Positions 9,017 to 18,065 of a stretch of DNA of 64,000 nt are shown piece by piece (position 1 is the stretch's first letter; every line of letters begins with the position of its first letter). The notes beneath the pieces were generated by a model that worked only from the letters and a program-made list of their open reading frames with translations, was not told the DNA's origin and did not search any database. The DNA comes from Photobacterium angustum. GTDB taxonomy: Bacteria > Pseudomonadota > Gammaproteobacteria > Enterobacterales > Vibrionaceae. The position numbers were made by a program, and so were the translations under genes. The stretch is taken from positions 868,001 through 932,000 of the forward strand of contig NZ_MSCJ01000001.1 in NCBI RefSeq assembly GCF_002954615.1. Direction: 5' to 3'.

Positions 9017-9466
9017 TTATTTAACGTCAGCAACTTTTTTCGTAAACGTTAACGTGTGTTTTGCATTTGTCAGCGTTAGCGTGTCGCCAGAAATAGCAAC
9101 TTTGTTCCAGTCTGATAATGACTCAGAGAATGTTTGCTCAACTTTCATAGCATCGTCAGGACAAAGCATCATTGTCATCCCCATTTTTTCAATGCGTAGT
9201 TGACCATCTTTAAGCTCTGCTTGACCAAAGTAACGGTTGCAACCTGCGTTACCGTTAGCGGCAAGATCTGAACCTAGCTCTAGACTAGGAGCTTGGAAAG
9301 GTGCTTGTAATGTAAGATCTTTGTGATCGATTTGAACTAATTCCCAATTGCCATTGCTGATTTCGTTTGCAGTGACTTTATGTGGCGCTGAGTTCATAGC
9401 ACTGTTTCCTGCACAAGCTGTTAGCATCAAAGGTAGTACCAAAACTGATAAAAGACGCTTTTTCAT
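9017..9466 (-). CDS. META-domain lipoprotein, HslJ-like
   Basis: Predicted lipoprotein: signal MKKRLLSVLVLPLMLTAC with Cys at the lipobox. The mature part is a META domain, with GNWELVQID near its start, then GNAGCNRYFG and MTMMLCPDD, the two Cys being typical of HslJ proteins. HslJ-type proteins are linked to heat induction and novobiocin resistance in E. coli; the molecular role is not settled. I choose the start at 9466 (149 aa) rather than the in-frame ATG three codons upstream because AGGA then stands 9 bases away instead of 1. Monocistronic. Confidence 0.85.
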   Translation of the reverse strand: MKKRLLSVLVLPLMLTACAGNSAMNSAPHKVTANEISNGNWELVQIDHKDLTLQAPFQAPSLELGSDLAANGNAGCNRYFGQAELKDGQLRIEKMGMTMMLCPDDAMKVEQTFSESLSDWNKVAISGDTLTLTNAKHTLTFTKKVADVK

Positions 9467-9785
9467 AATAATCATTCCTGAATAAATTCTATTTTAAAAA
9501 TAGTAAAGCGTGATAAACACATTCTATTTTTAGGTCAACGTTATTGTACGCCGTTTCATTGTGTGAATAACTATAGCTTAAATTACTCTACCAGAGTATT
9601 ACTTTACATTTTTTTACGTAACCAAATGTAATTCGTTAAGCTAACTACAAGATAATTGTAAGATTTAATTATTCCAAATCTCTCATATTGTAACGTGTTA
9701 TCGCTGATGAATCATGTTTTAAGAGAGGAGACATGGATATAGCATGGTGGTTATAAAAATGCCTTATATTAGCTAATGCTAAAAG
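9467..9785. other. AT-rich spacer, no gene seen
   Basis: About 320 bases between the META lipoprotein start and the mscS-type terminator. It must hold the lipoprotein promoter, but no ORF, repeat or palindrome stands out. Confidence 0.5.
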
Positions 9786-9826
9786 AAGGGTAAGGTATTA
9801 CAGAGGTGATGTAATATCTTGCCCTT
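9786..9826 (-). terminator. terminator of the MscS-type gene
   Basis: Long imperfect stem (9786-9802 with 9810-9826, about 15 of 17 paired) followed on the minus strand by CTTTT. Confidence 0.65.
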
Positions 9827-9841
9827 ACTTATTTGGTCTAT

Positions 9842-11494
9842 TTAAGCTTTTTTAGATTCAATGGCTTTTTCAACCATATGCAGGTGTACATCTTGTTGCG
9901 GGAATGGAATTGAAATACCTTCACGATCAAAGCGCATCTTCACTTCACGTGTGATATCCCAGTATACATCCCAGTAATCGTCTGTTTTCACCCAAGGGCG
10001 TACGATAAAATCAACAGATGAAGAGTTTAGAGTGTGTAATTTAATTGTTGGCTCCGGGCTACGTAGTACTGCCGGATGCTCAGAAACAATGTCATTTAAC
10101 ACACGTTCTGTTTTTTCAATGTCATCGCTGTAACCAATACCAAAGATCATGTCTACACGACGTACTTTTTCGTGCGTTACGTTCTTTATGATATCACCCC
10201 AAATTTTACTATTTGGGATCATTAGCATCTCGTTACTGAATGTTTTGATTGTGGTGTTTACAAGACTCATATGGCTTACTTTACCCGTAATACCACCAGC
10301 CTCAACCAGATCGCCGACATCAAATGGACGGTAAATCAGTAGCATCATACCTGCAGCGAAGTTTGATAGCGTATCTTGTAATGCGAAACCAACAATAATA
10401 CCAGCCACACCGAAACCGGTGAGGATAGGGGCTAGGTTTAAGCCAATTTGAGATAAAGCAATAAGCAAACCAATAGCAAAAACGGCTTTACCTGACATAG
10501 AGATAAAGAATTCTTGCATCAGGATAGACATGTTTAAGTTCTTTGTAGAAACTGCACGCTTTACCATTTTTCTTACAATGTTTTTCAATGTTTTGAATGC
10601 AAAGATGATCAAAACAAAAATAAACACTTTAAATAGCATTTGTGGCAGGTTGCTTAGTAACCAATCTTTTAGATCTGTTGTCCAACCCGATGCGATAGAC
10701 CAAATAACTTTGCTATTTAGCAAATCATTAGTAACGTTACCGGTTTGTTCGAATAGTTGTTTTTTGTACTCAGCAGTATCAATACCTACCGTATCTGCAA
10801 TCTCAATCAGATTTTCTAAGTTAGTCGTATCATTATCAACTTGGCGTTGAGCTAGGATCTGGGAAAGTTGAAGTGTACTTTTTTCACTTTCACTGGCTGA
10901 TTTTAATTGCTTATTAGCAACATCTAATGCTTGACTATCAAAAGTTAGAGATGTTGAAGTAAATGCTAGGCGGTGCTCAATTTTGTTGGTTAATTCTTTT
11001 ACAGCTTGTGGGGCTGGTTTTCCTAGTTTTTCTAGCCATTGATAATTTTGCCATTCTTCTTTTAGAATTGAAGTTGAAACCTGACGTGTTTCAGCTATTG
11101 TTTTTAAAGCAACAAGTTTGTCAGCATCTTTAGCTTTATCGAGAACTTCCTGATCTCGTGTTAATTTTTCATCAAGAAATTTATTGGCTTCTCTAACAAA
11201 TACAACTTGTTTATCTACTTGTGTTAACAGCAACTTTTTATCGACATCGTTGCTTTTAATCATACTCGAGAGAATATCACGAAGTTCGTTATTTTTATTT
11301 AGTATTTGTAAGCGGACTACATCGAGAGAAGATCCTGTTAATGTAGTTGTCTCCTTAGATAAGGTTACTATTTCACTATTGAGTTGAAGTAGTTGTTCTA
11401 CTTTAGGATTAACGGTTTGCTTGGACGTATCGGTCTTACTCTCGGCAAAGCTAAGAGAAGATACAAGTAATAATATTAATACCAGAAAGCGCAT
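9842..11494 (-). CDS. MscS-family mechanosensitive channel with large periplasmic N-terminus
   Basis: Small-conductance mechanosensitive channel of the inner membrane, expected to release solutes under hypo-osmotic shock. Taking the start at MRFLVL (11494) gives 550 aa with a cleavable signal peptide ending in SFA; the longer frame from 11530 adds 12 residues in front of it. Residues 20-270 are mostly charged, coiled-coil-like and probably periplasmic. Then follow about four membrane helices and the MscS core: GFGVAGIIVGFALQDTLSNF (pore helix), RPFDVGD (start of the beta domain), and a cytoplasmic domain ending around PFPQQDVHL. The call to the family is secure; the exact paralogue (MscK, YbiO or MscM type) is not. 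Confidence 0.88.
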   Translation of the reverse strand: MRFLVLILLLVSSLSFAESKTDTSKQTVNPKVEQLLQLNSEIVTLSKETTTLTGSSLDVVRLQILNKNNELRDILSSMIKSNDVDKKLLLTQVDKQVVFVREANKFLDEKLTRDQEVLDKAKDADKLVALKTIAETRQVSTSILKEEWQNYQWLEKLGKPAPQAVKELTNKIEHRLAFTSTSLTFDSQALDVANKQLKSASESEKSTLQLSQILAQRQVDNDTTNLENLIEIADTVGIDTAEYKKQLFEQTGNVTNDLLNSKVIWSIASGWTTDLKDWLLSNLPQMLFKVFIFVLIIFAFKTLKNIVRKMVKRAVSTKNLNMSILMQEFFISMSGKAVFAIGLLIALSQIGLNLAPILTGFGVAGIIVGFALQDTLSNFAAGMMLLIYRPFDVGDLVEAGGITGKVSHMSLVNTTIKTFSNEMLMIPNSKIWGDIIKNVTHEKVRRVDMIFGIGYSDDIEKTERVLNDIVSEHPAVLRSPEPTIKLHTLNSSSVDFIVRPWVKTDDYWDVYWDITREVKMRFDREGISIPFPQQDVHLHMVEKAIESKKA

Positions 11495-11693
11495 AATGCG
11501 ATTAACTCCTACTGGTGTAAACATAATCAAAGAAAAGCCATATATACAATTTAATTAATGCATATTTTTGCTGGCTAGAGAAAATAGGCGCAGATTATAT
11601 ATTAGTTTTAAGGCAGAAAGTTAGAAATTTGCAAGTAATCAACAAGAAGAATAGATGGTGGAAATAATTGTTTAAGTTGATATGAAAAATAGA

Positions 11694-11726
11694 AAACCAC
11701 GACAATTTAGTGACTTGTCGTGGTTT
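11694..11726 (-). terminator. terminator of the aox-DUF1971 operon
   Basis: Perfect 12-bp stem AAACCACGACAA/TTGTCGTGGTTT with 9-nt loop, directly downstream of the DUF1971 gene on the minus strand. Confidence 0.85.
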
Positions 11727-11738
11727 ATTGTAACTTTA

Positions 11739-12074
11739 CTATGAACGTTCATTTAAGTTTTGGCGCGCTATCTCACTGTCTTTGTCTGCATAGAAATGTA
11801 CTTGAAATTGAGTGTCAGGCGTCATTAATTCAACTTTATGCCAGTATTGAGGCGGGCTGATGAGTGAGTCATTTGCCTGAACAACAACCTCTTGTTCGAT
11901 TTCTCCTCGTCTTTCAGTAAAGCCATAAAATTTCAGAGTCCCAGATATAACACTAATTTTGCCGTATACACCTTCACGGGTGTTGTGCTCATGAACTAAC
12001 ATTTTCGGCACAGTGTCACGATTAAATACTGAGGTTGATTTGTAGTTAATAAAGCTATTAGGAATAGATGCCAT
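11739..12074 (-). CDS. DUF1971 (YeaR/TehB-like) cupin-type protein
   Basis: Small soluble protein of 111 aa with the DUF1971 pattern seen in E. coli YeaR: IPNSFINYKSTSVFN, REGVYGKISVISGTLKFYGF and LISPPQYWHKVELMT. These are single-domain cupin-like folds; the PPxxWH motif could bind a metal. In E. coli yeaR is induced by nitrate and nitric oxide through NarL and NsrR. Here it lies 25 bp downstream of aox on the same strand and ahead of a terminator, so it is the second gene of the aox operon, which supports a role in the nitric oxide response. Molecular activity unknown. Confidence 0.82.
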   Translation of the reverse strand: MASIPNSFINYKSTSVFNRDTVPKMLVHEHNTREGVYGKISVISGTLKFYGFTERRGEIEQEVVVQANDSLISPPQYWHKVELMTPDTQFQVHFYADKDSEIARQNLNERS

Positions 12075-12099
12075 AAGTTCTCTCCAATATTATTTTTGA

Positions 12100-12735
12100 T
12101 TAGGCTTGGTGAGCTGGTAAATCCTTGTTTTGATAACAATCAGCAAAGTTATGATTACGATCGCGATGTTTAGCTTCATCTTCTCTGATTCTTAATACAA
12201 CATCTCGTAGTTTTGCATCATCATGTAACTCATAGTAGTTAATTGCAATTTGTGGCGCTGCGACATTTTCAAGTTCACCACTATCAATTTTTTCTAAAAA
12301 TTCGGTATAGCTTTTACAAGCTTCCTCTTCAAAGTAACCCACGACACGGTGCGCAATCTTTGATGAAGTGAGGTAAATAATACTGTAGACACAGATGAAA
12401 ACGGCTTGCCCTAATAAGACGAGTCCACGTTCAACCCAGCTTGGTTTAGCGATATCTAAAAAGATCATTAAGTGCATACGTTCATTATCTGCTTCACTTA
12501 ATAACTCTTTGATCCAACCCTCATCATCTTTCATTCGGCGAAGGGCTTTTAAATGGTTAAACATGCCGGCAACCATACCTGGTACGGCAGCAATGGTTTC
12601 TAAAATCACAGCACGTTTAGCGTATTTTTTGCCATAGAAAATATTAAGAGAATACTTGAGAAGCTGTGTGATTTTATACGCAAGGCGCTCAGAAAATTTA
12701 GTGGTTTCTCTGTGTGTTAAAGCAAAATCTGACAT
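12100..12735 (-). CDS. aox: alternative oxidase (cyanide- and NO-resistant ubiquinol oxidase)
   Basis: Di-iron membrane-bound quinol oxidase that reduces oxygen to water without pumping protons and resists cyanide and nitric oxide. The four-helix di-iron ligands can be seen: Glu in VILETIAAVPGM, the ExxH pair in SEADNERMHLM, Glu in YFEEEACKSY, and the second ExxH in REDEAKHRDRNH. A hydrophobic helix around VLLGQAVFICVYSIIYLTSS anchors it monotopically. At 211 aa it has the short bacterial form. In Vibrio fischeri aox is repressed by NsrR and induced by nitric oxide; two palindromes upstream here fit that. First gene of an operon with the DUF1971 gene. Confidence 0.94.
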   Translation of the reverse strand: MSDFALTHRETTKFSERLAYKITQLLKYSLNIFYGKKYAKRAVILETIAAVPGMVAGMFNHLKALRRMKDDEGWIKELLSEADNERMHLMIFLDIAKPSWVERGLVLLGQAVFICVYSIIYLTSSKIAHRVVGYFEEEACKSYTEFLEKIDSGELENVAAPQIAINYYELHDDAKLRDVVLRIREDEAKHRDRNHNFADCYQNKDLPAHQA

Positions 12736-12752
12736 TGGACTACTCGCTCTTC

Positions 12753-12783
12753 TTTAAACATGTATCAATAATACATGTTTAAA
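12753..12783. promoter_or_regulatory. palindrome upstream of aox (distal NsrR-like arm set)
   Basis: Thirteen-bp perfect arms TTTAAACATGTAT (12753-12765) and ATACATGTTTAAA (12771-12783) around CAATA, starting 18 bp upstream of the aox start codon. Its core has the 11-1-11 layout of NsrR sites but only about 16 of 23 positions match the enterobacterial consensus. Confidence 0.5.
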
Positions 12784-12790
12784 TTATTAA

Positions 12791-12813
12791 AACAAGCATT
12801 TCAAATGCAACAT
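12791..12813. promoter_or_regulatory. second NsrR-like palindrome upstream of aox
   Basis: GCATTT-C-AAATGC (12796-12808) with flanking AACAA and AACAT. Written over 23 bp it matches the NsrR consensus (AAGATGCATTT-A-AAATGCATCTT) at about 18 positions by eye. Its centre is 34 bp from that of the first palindrome. Confidence 0.55.
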
Positions 12814-12823
12814 ATATAAAAAA

Positions 12824-12844
12824 GCCTCTTCACAAGGAAGAGGC
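12824..12844 (-). terminator. terminator of the pst operon
   Basis: Eight-bp stem GCCTCTTC/GAAGAGGC, 5-nt loop, then TTTTTT on the minus strand. It separates pstB from aox. Confidence 0.85.
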
Positions 12845-12911
12845 AAAAGTACCATCGCTATTATTATTCTAAAAAATGCGAAGAGGAAGAACGTTAATTA
12901 ACTTCTATTAA

Positions 12912-13661
12912 TTAACCAAAATCACCATTTACATAACCACGGGTGCGATCATCTTGAGGGTTAGTAAACAGGTTTTGCGTTTCATCATGTTCAACTAATT
13001 CACCCATAAGGAAAAATGCAGTACGATCTGAGATACGACGTGCTTGCTGCATTGAGTGAGTAACGATAACAATGGTGAAATCTTTCTTCAGTGACTCCAT
13101 TAAATCTTCAATTTTCTTGGTTGCAATAGGATCAAGTGCGGATGTTGGTTCATCCATCAAAATAACTTCAGGCTTCATTGCGATTGTACGTGCAATACAT
13201 AAACGTTGCTGCTGACCACCCGATAGACCAAATGCGTGTGATTTCAAACGATCTTTTACTTCGTCCCATAATGCGGCACCACGAAGAGATTGCTCTACAA
13301 TCTCATCAAGGGTTTTTTTATCTTTAACGCCTTGTGCACGTAGACCATAAGCAACGTTTTCGTAAATGCTCATTGGGAATGGATTTGGTTTTTGGAATAC
13401 CATGCCGACTTTAATACGTAGCTGTGCCACATCAATATTGCCATAAACATCTTCACTATCCATGGTCAGTGATCCTTTGATGCTTACGCCTTCAATAAGA
13501 TCATTCATGCGGTTAAGGCAACGAAGTAGGGTAGATTTACCACAACCTGATGGACCAATAAGAGCCGTTACCTGACGATTTGGAATAGGTAAGTTAATTT
13601 GCTTTAGTGCTTGGTTCTGACCGTAGTAAAGATCTAGGTTTTCAATATTAAATTTATTCAT
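12912..13661 (-). CDS. pstB: phosphate ABC transporter ATPase PstB
   Basis: Cytoplasmic ATP-binding subunit that powers high-affinity phosphate import. Start chosen at 13661 ([17 protein letters not shown], 249 aa) because GAGGAAG stands 5 bases ahead; the frame extends 16 codons further up into pstA without a better site. Walker A is GPSGCGKST (about residues 33-41), signature LSGGQQQR, Walker [13 protein letters not shown], and the switch His is in IVTHSMQQA. Last gene of pstSCAB. A terminator follows at once and no phoU is present, unlike many gammaproteobacterial pst operons. Confidence 0.96.
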   Translation of the reverse strand: MNKFNIENLDLYYGQNQALKQINLPIPNRQVTALIGPSGCGKSTLLRCLNRMNDLIEGVSIKGSLTMDSEDVYGNIDVAQLRIKVGMVFQKPNPFPMSIYENVAYGLRAQGVKDKKTLDEIVEQSLRGAALWDEVKDRLKSHAFGLSGGQQQRLCIARTIAMKPEVILMDEPTSALDPIATKKIEDLMESLKKDFTIVIVTHSMQQARRISDRTAFFLMGELVEHDETQNLFTNPQDDRTRGYVNGDFG

Positions 13662-13677
13662 TTTGTCTTCCTCAGAA

Positions 13678-14565
13678 TTAGTAAGTCGCAGTGTTGAAAC
13701 GGCTAGCAATTAGTTTGGTAATTAAGTTAATAATAAGAACAATAACAATAAGAACGGTGGCAGTACCGTATGCCTGATTCCATTCATGAACGGTGTACAG
13801 TTCTTGGGTTAACTTATAAAGGTGCACGGTAAGTGTTCGACCAGAGTCAAAAACACTTTCAGGTATACGTGCAACCATACCTGCGGTCATAAATACCGGT
13901 GCGGATTCGCCAATAACACGACCGACACTGAGGATGATAGCAGTTACAATTCCTGGCATTGCACTAGGAAGAATAAGTCGCCAGATGGTGTAGATTTTAG
14001 ATGCGCCTAAACCATATGAACCTTCACGGTAGGTTTGAGGAACAGCCATTAGAGCTTCTTCTGTGGTTCGAATAATAACAGGCAGAATCAAAATACTGAG
14101 TGTTAATGCACCCGATAAAATGGAATAGCCAAAACCCATAACCACAACGAAGAATGTCATACCGAATAAACCATAAATAATTGATGGAATACCAGCGAGT
14201 GATTCTGTACAGAATCGAATGACTTTAACTAAACGACTGCCTACTTTTGCATATTCAGTTAAGTAGATAGCCGTCATAATACCTAACGGTGCTGCAACTG
14301 AGATAGAAGCAATAACCATATAGATAGTTGATACGATCATCGGCCAAATTCCTGACTCTTGACCGATAGTGGTATAGTCAGAAGTAATAAAGGACCAATT
14401 AACATGGGCTAGACCATTACTTAAAATGTACCAAATCACCCAAAGTAAAAAACCAACCGTAACGCCTGCTGATAACCAAATCAAAGATAAGGCTATCTGA
14501 TCTTTACGTTTTTGTGCTTTTGGATTGGCTTTGGCCAATGCCGATGTATTTGTTGTTAAAGACAT
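13678..14565 (-). CDS. pstA: phosphate ABC transporter permease PstA
   Basis: Inner-membrane permease subunit that forms the phosphate channel with PstC. 295 aa with six expected membrane helices; the EAA loop that contacts PstB is visible around [22 protein letters not shown]. The start ATG lies 5 bp after the pstC stop codon and the pstB start lies 16 bp after its own stop, so the three genes are tightly coupled. Length and sequence are normal for the family. Confidence 0.95.
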   Translation of the reverse strand: MSLTTNTSALAKANPKAQKRKDQIALSLIWLSAGVTVGFLLWVIWYILSNGLAHVNWSFITSDYTTIGQESGIWPMIVSTIYMVIASISVAAPLGIMTAIYLTEYAKVGSRLVKVIRFCTESLAGIPSIIYGLFGMTFFVVVMGFGYSILSGALTLSILILPVIIRTTEEALMAVPQTYREGSYGLGASKIYTIWRLILPSAMPGIVTAIILSVGRVIGESAPVFMTAGMVARIPESVFDSGRTLTVHLYKLTQELYTVHEWNQAYGTATVLIVIVLIINLITKLIASRFNTATY

Positions 14566-14570
14566 AACTT

Positions 14571-15482
14571 TTACCTCGCACGCTCACGGTTTAAAAACAA
14601 AAGCGCACCGTTTAGCATCATGATGAAAACCAGAAGGACAATACCTGTAGCGTACAATGCGCTGGCGTGAATACCGGTTGCGTAAGACATTTCGATTGCA
14701 ATATTCGCTGTTAACGTACGTGCAGACTCTAGTAGACCTTCAGGCATAGCAGGGGAGTTACCCATTACCATGATAATCGCCATCGTTTCACCAAGAGCAC
14801 GAGCAACACCTAAGATGACGCCAGTCATGATGCCTGAGCGAGCTGCCGGAACCAGTAGTTTGAAAATGGTGAACATCGATGATGCTCCCAATGCTAAAGA
14901 CCCTTCTTTGTACGCACGAGGTACAGCGCGAATAGAGGTTTCAGATACCGTAATAACTGTTGGTAAGATCATGACTGCAAGCACGATGATACCAGCCAGA
15001 ATAGTGTTACCGGCAGGAACATTAAATACTTCTTGGATAAGCGGCACGATAATAACTAAGCCAAAGAAACCATAAACGACAGAAGGAATACCAGCTAATA
15101 GTTCGATCATTGGACGAATTAAATTGGCTAGACGTTTTGGGGCTACTTCTGCGATAAAAATAGCAGTTAAAACACCAATAGGTACACCTAACACGACAGC
15201 ACCAGCGGTTGAAACCAGTGATGCAACGATCATTGGTGCAATACCGTATAGCGCTGGTGGTAACCAATCAGTACCAAGGACGATACCTGCTACACCAGCT
15301 TGCGCAAAGGCTGCATAACCTTCGCGGAAAATAAAGTAGCCAATGGTAATAAGAGATAAAATACCGATAGCGGCACTTAACATAAATAGATTTTTAAAGA
15401 ATATTTCTCGCCAATCAATTCGTTTTTTTGATTTTAGCGAAGAAGTGTTCTTTGCTGTTTTTTCAATATTCGCGATGGTCAT
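14571..15482 (-). CDS. pstC: phosphate ABC transporter permease PstC
   Basis: Second permease subunit of the phosphate channel, 303 aa. A basic N-terminal tail (KNTSSLKSKKRIDWRE) precedes six membrane helices; the EAA loop is in ETSIRAVPRAYKEGSLALGASSM. Separated from pstS by 87 bp that contain a terminator-like hairpin, which should make pstCAB less abundant than pstS. Family assignment secure. Confidence 0.95.
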   Translation of the reverse strand: MTIANIEKTAKNTSSLKSKKRIDWREIFFKNLFMLSAAIGILSLITIGYFIFREGYAAFAQAGVAGIVLGTDWLPPALYGIAPMIVASLVSTAGAVVLGVPIGVLTAIFIAEVAPKRLANLIRPMIELLAGIPSVVYGFFGLVIIVPLIQEVFNVPAGNTILAGIIVLAVMILPTVITVSETSIRAVPRAYKEGSLALGASSMFTIFKLLVPAARSGIMTGVILGVARALGETMAIIMVMGNSPAMPEGLLESARTLTANIAIEMSYATGIHASALYATGIVLLVFIMMLNGALLFLNRERAR

Positions 15483-15533
15483 TACTTACTCCAGAACCAG
15501 TACAAAAGTGACCAGTTACTGACAAACAAAAAA

Positions 15534-15559
15534 ACGCTCAGCCCAAATGAGCTGAGCGT
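15534..15559 (-). terminator. attenuating hairpin between pstS and pstC
   Basis: Nine-bp stem ACGCTCAGC/GCTGAGCGT with an 8-nt loop followed on the minus strand by TTTTTTT. Placed inside the operon it probably causes partial termination, giving excess PstS. Confidence 0.75.
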
Positions 15560-15569
15560 AAAATACTAA

Positions 15570-16391
15570 TTAATGTGTAGAGATGAAGCCTTTGTTTTCA
15601 ACAAGTTTCTGTGCGTCAGCTGTTTTCATCCAAGATAGGAATTTTAGAGCTTCAGCAGATGGACGACCTTCTTTGTAAACAACAAGGAATGGACGCTGAA
15701 CTGTGTAGTCACCAGATTTGATTGCAGCAACAGAAGGTTTGTGACCGTCGATAGCTAGCGGTTTAACTGTGTTATCTACTGAACCTAAAGAGATGTAACC
15801 AATAGCAAATGGGTTGTTTGCAACTGTTGTTTTCAGCTGACCATTACCACTTGCAACTTGTGCTTTCTGTGAAATAGCTGAAACTTTAACGCCATTGATT
15901 TTTTTCTTTAGTTTCATGATGTCTTCAAAAGCACCACGAGTACCTGATGCTGTATCACGTGTAGCAACAACGATTGGCTTATCTTCACCGCCAACTTGTT
16001 TCCAGTTTGTTACTTCACCTTTATAGATTTTTGCAACTTGCTCTTTTGTTAGGTCAGAAACCGGGTTGTTGTTATTAACAACAACAGCGATACCGTCACG
16101 AGCAATAACCACTTCTTTTACTTCAGGTGCTTCTTCTGATGCTTTAAGCGCACGAGAAGACATACCAAAATCGGCTGAGCCATCGTGTGCAGTACGAATA
16201 CCTGCTGATGAACCTGGGCCTTGAACTTCTACTGTTACGTCGTTTGCTTTCGCGTAAGTCTCACCAAAAACTTCCATAAGCGGTGTTACTGAGCTTGAAC
16301 CTACAACAGAGATAGTTTCACCTGCAATTGCTGCAGTGCTAGCTACCATTGTTCCTGCTAAAGCGATTGCACCGATAATCTTTGTTTTCAT
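15570..16391 (-). CDS. pstS: periplasmic phosphate-binding protein PstS
   Basis: High-affinity periplasmic phosphate-binding protein. Signal peptide MKTKIIGAIALAGTMVASTAAIA, then ETISVVGSSSVTPLMEVFGE, where the GSSSVTPL loop contacts phosphate, and further phosphate contacts in GPGSSAGIRTAHDGSADFGMSSR and RDTASGTRGAF. 273 aa, the short PstS type common in Vibrio and Pseudomonas. First gene of the operon; a Pho box lies about 50 bp upstream of its start, so PhoB control under phosphate starvation is likely. Confidence 0.95.
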   Translation of the reverse strand: MKTKIIGAIALAGTMVASTAAIAGETISVVGSSSVTPLMEVFGETYAKANDVTVEVQGPGSSAGIRTAHDGSADFGMSSRALKASEEAPEVKEVVIARDGIAVVVNNNNPVSDLTKEQVAKIYKGEVTNWKQVGGEDKPIVVATRDTASGTRGAFEDIMKLKKKINGVKVSAISQKAQVASGNGQLKTTVANNPFAIGYISLGSVDNTVKPLAIDGHKPSVAAIKSGDYTVQRPFLVVYKEGRPSAEALKFLSWMKTADAQKLVENKGFISTH

Positions 16392-16438
16392 TTTCCTAGT
16401 CCTTCGTGGTTGCTTATTACTGTAGATTTAAATGAACG

Positions 16439-16467
16439 TGACAAAGATTAGGAAAGTTGTGTGACAC
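16439..16467 (-). promoter_or_regulatory. Pho box upstream of pstS
   Basis: On the minus strand three 7-mers with an exact 11-bp period: GTGTCAC, CTTTCCT, TTTGTCA, related to the PhoB repeat CTGTCAT. A TACAGT about 13 bp further downstream could be the -10 box. Confidence 0.6.
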
Positions 16468-16840
16468 TTATGTTTCAGAACTTTGAACACTCTATGAATG
16501 TTGTCACAAATACTTAATAGGGATTAATTAGGGCTTTAATTTTATGCCATTAAAGCGATAGAAGTATTTTATCGTTATTTAGCATTTTATTTTTATGAGT
16601 TAATTTATATAGTTACAGTTAGTTGTGAGCGATTTTTCACCTATTTATATGTTCAAAAGTTGAATGTTGCGATGCGTCATATTTAATTGTTGTTGATATA
16701 AGCTTCTTTATGAAGTGAATTTGAACCAATATATCAGAGAGTTGTTTGACACTTTATCTATAGTAAAATGAACGGTTGTGATGGATAGTTAAATTGTAAT
16801 GACTTCCCAACCAGACTTTTTATGTTAATAAAGGCTATCG
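16468..16840. other. spacer between pstS and the LysR gene
   Basis: AT-rich; both genes are transcribed away from it. No ORF or clear operator other than the Pho box at its left edge was seen. Confidence 0.5.
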
Positions 16841-17755
16841 ATGTTAAAAAAAGCGCAGCAGATGGTGGTGTTTAATGCTCTAACCAAGCAGAAGAGTTTT
16901 ACAAAGGCTGCTCAGTTATTGGAAATTTCGCGTACCCAAGTGAGTAAACTGGTTCAACAACTAGAAGAACGCCTTGGTGTACAACTAGTACAGCGAACAA
17001 CACGTTCTTTTGCGTTAACAGAATCGGGGCGAATTTTTGCGAAACATTGCGAAGCGGTTGTCGATGAAATTAATGAAGCAGAAAGCGAACTGCTGATTTT
17101 TGGTGATAGCCAGCAAGGATCATTACGAGTGGGTATTGCGCAGTCATTTGCTTCAAATCATGTGGCGCCTTTCATCAATGAATTTCATGAACAAAACCCA
17201 TTAGTTAATCTTGAACTCAGCTTATTTGATCATCGTGTTGATTTGATCTCAGAGCAATTAGACTTATGGATAGGTTTTATGGATTCTCCTCCTGAAGGTT
17301 TTGTTGCTCGCCACTTAACTAATTGTGATTTTGTTCTAGTCGCTAGCCCTGATTATTTAGCAAAGCATGGTGTGCCTTATCATCCTGATGATTTACAACA
17401 TCACAACTGTATTACGTATTTTAGTCGTGAGCGTAAAGACAATATTTGGAATTTTAGTCTAGGAAATGAAGAACAACATGTGAAGGTAACGGGCAATTAT
17501 CGAGTGGATTCTGCAGATGCAATACGTGATGCAACCATTTCTGGTAATGGTGTAGGGTATTTAGCGACGTATTTATTAAAAGATGAAATCCGCCAAGGGA
17601 AATTAATTCGGTTAATGCCGGATTGGCAGTTAACACAACATATGCCATTGTATGCCGTTTACCCTCGCCATAAGTATTTACCCTCGAAGGTGAATCTATT
17701 TATTGAGTTTATTCGTGAACATATCGAGTCAGGGAATATTTCATGTCAGCTTTAA
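16841..17755 (+). CDS. LysR family transcriptional regulator
   Basis: 304-aa LysR-type regulator: winged helix-turn-helix at residues 1-60 (FTKAAQLLEISRTQVSKLVQQLEERLGVQLVQRTTRSFALT) and an effector domain from about residue 90 with the usual two-lobe fold. The start ATG has only a weak AAGG upstream. Nothing is divergent to it except pstS, and the next gene downstream is a nucleoside transporter behind a hairpin, so its target cannot be read from context. CrgA/AaeR-like in general type. Confidence 0.85.
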   Translation: MLKKAQQMVVFNALTKQKSFTKAAQLLEISRTQVSKLVQQLEERLGVQLVQRTTRSFALTESGRIFAKHCEAVVDEINEAESELLIFGDSQQGSLRVGIAQSFASNHVAPFINEFHEQNPLVNLELSLFDHRVDLISEQLDLWIGFMDSPPEGFVARHLTNCDFVLVASPDYLAKHGVPYHPDDLQHHNCITYFSRERKDNIWNFSLGNEEQHVKVTGNYRVDSADAIRDATISGNGVGYLATYLLKDEIRQGKLIRLMPDWQLTQHMPLYAVYPRHKYLPSKVNLFIEFIREHIESGNISCQL

Positions 17756-17969
17756 TAAGCCATTAAATTATTCATAATAGTAAGTCTTTATTTTCACCAA
17801 TCATATGATGTAAAAAACAGCAGCGTGACGCAAACGGTTAGCTAAACGCTGTTTTAAATGTTTCTGATTGTAAACTATGAAAACAATAGTATCCCCTATA
17901 GGAACTAATCTAACGCTTTTCGTTTGCTTAGCATGAAAAATAGTCATTTTCCTTGTTTTTTGTTTCCTA

Positions 17970-17990
17970 ATTGTTAATTGCAATAACAAT
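17970..17990. promoter_or_regulatory. inverted repeat upstream of the nucleoside transporter
   Basis: ATTGTTA (17970-17976) and TAACAAT (17984-17990) around ATTGCAA, 75 bp upstream of the start at 18066. A LacI/CytR-type operator is possible; no consensus match is claimed. Confidence 0.3.
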
Positions 17991-18065
17991 TTGATCCTTG
18001 TCACATTTTTATTTCTCAATAGAATCCCCCCGCAATCGTTTACTACTACACATTGGAGAATGACC

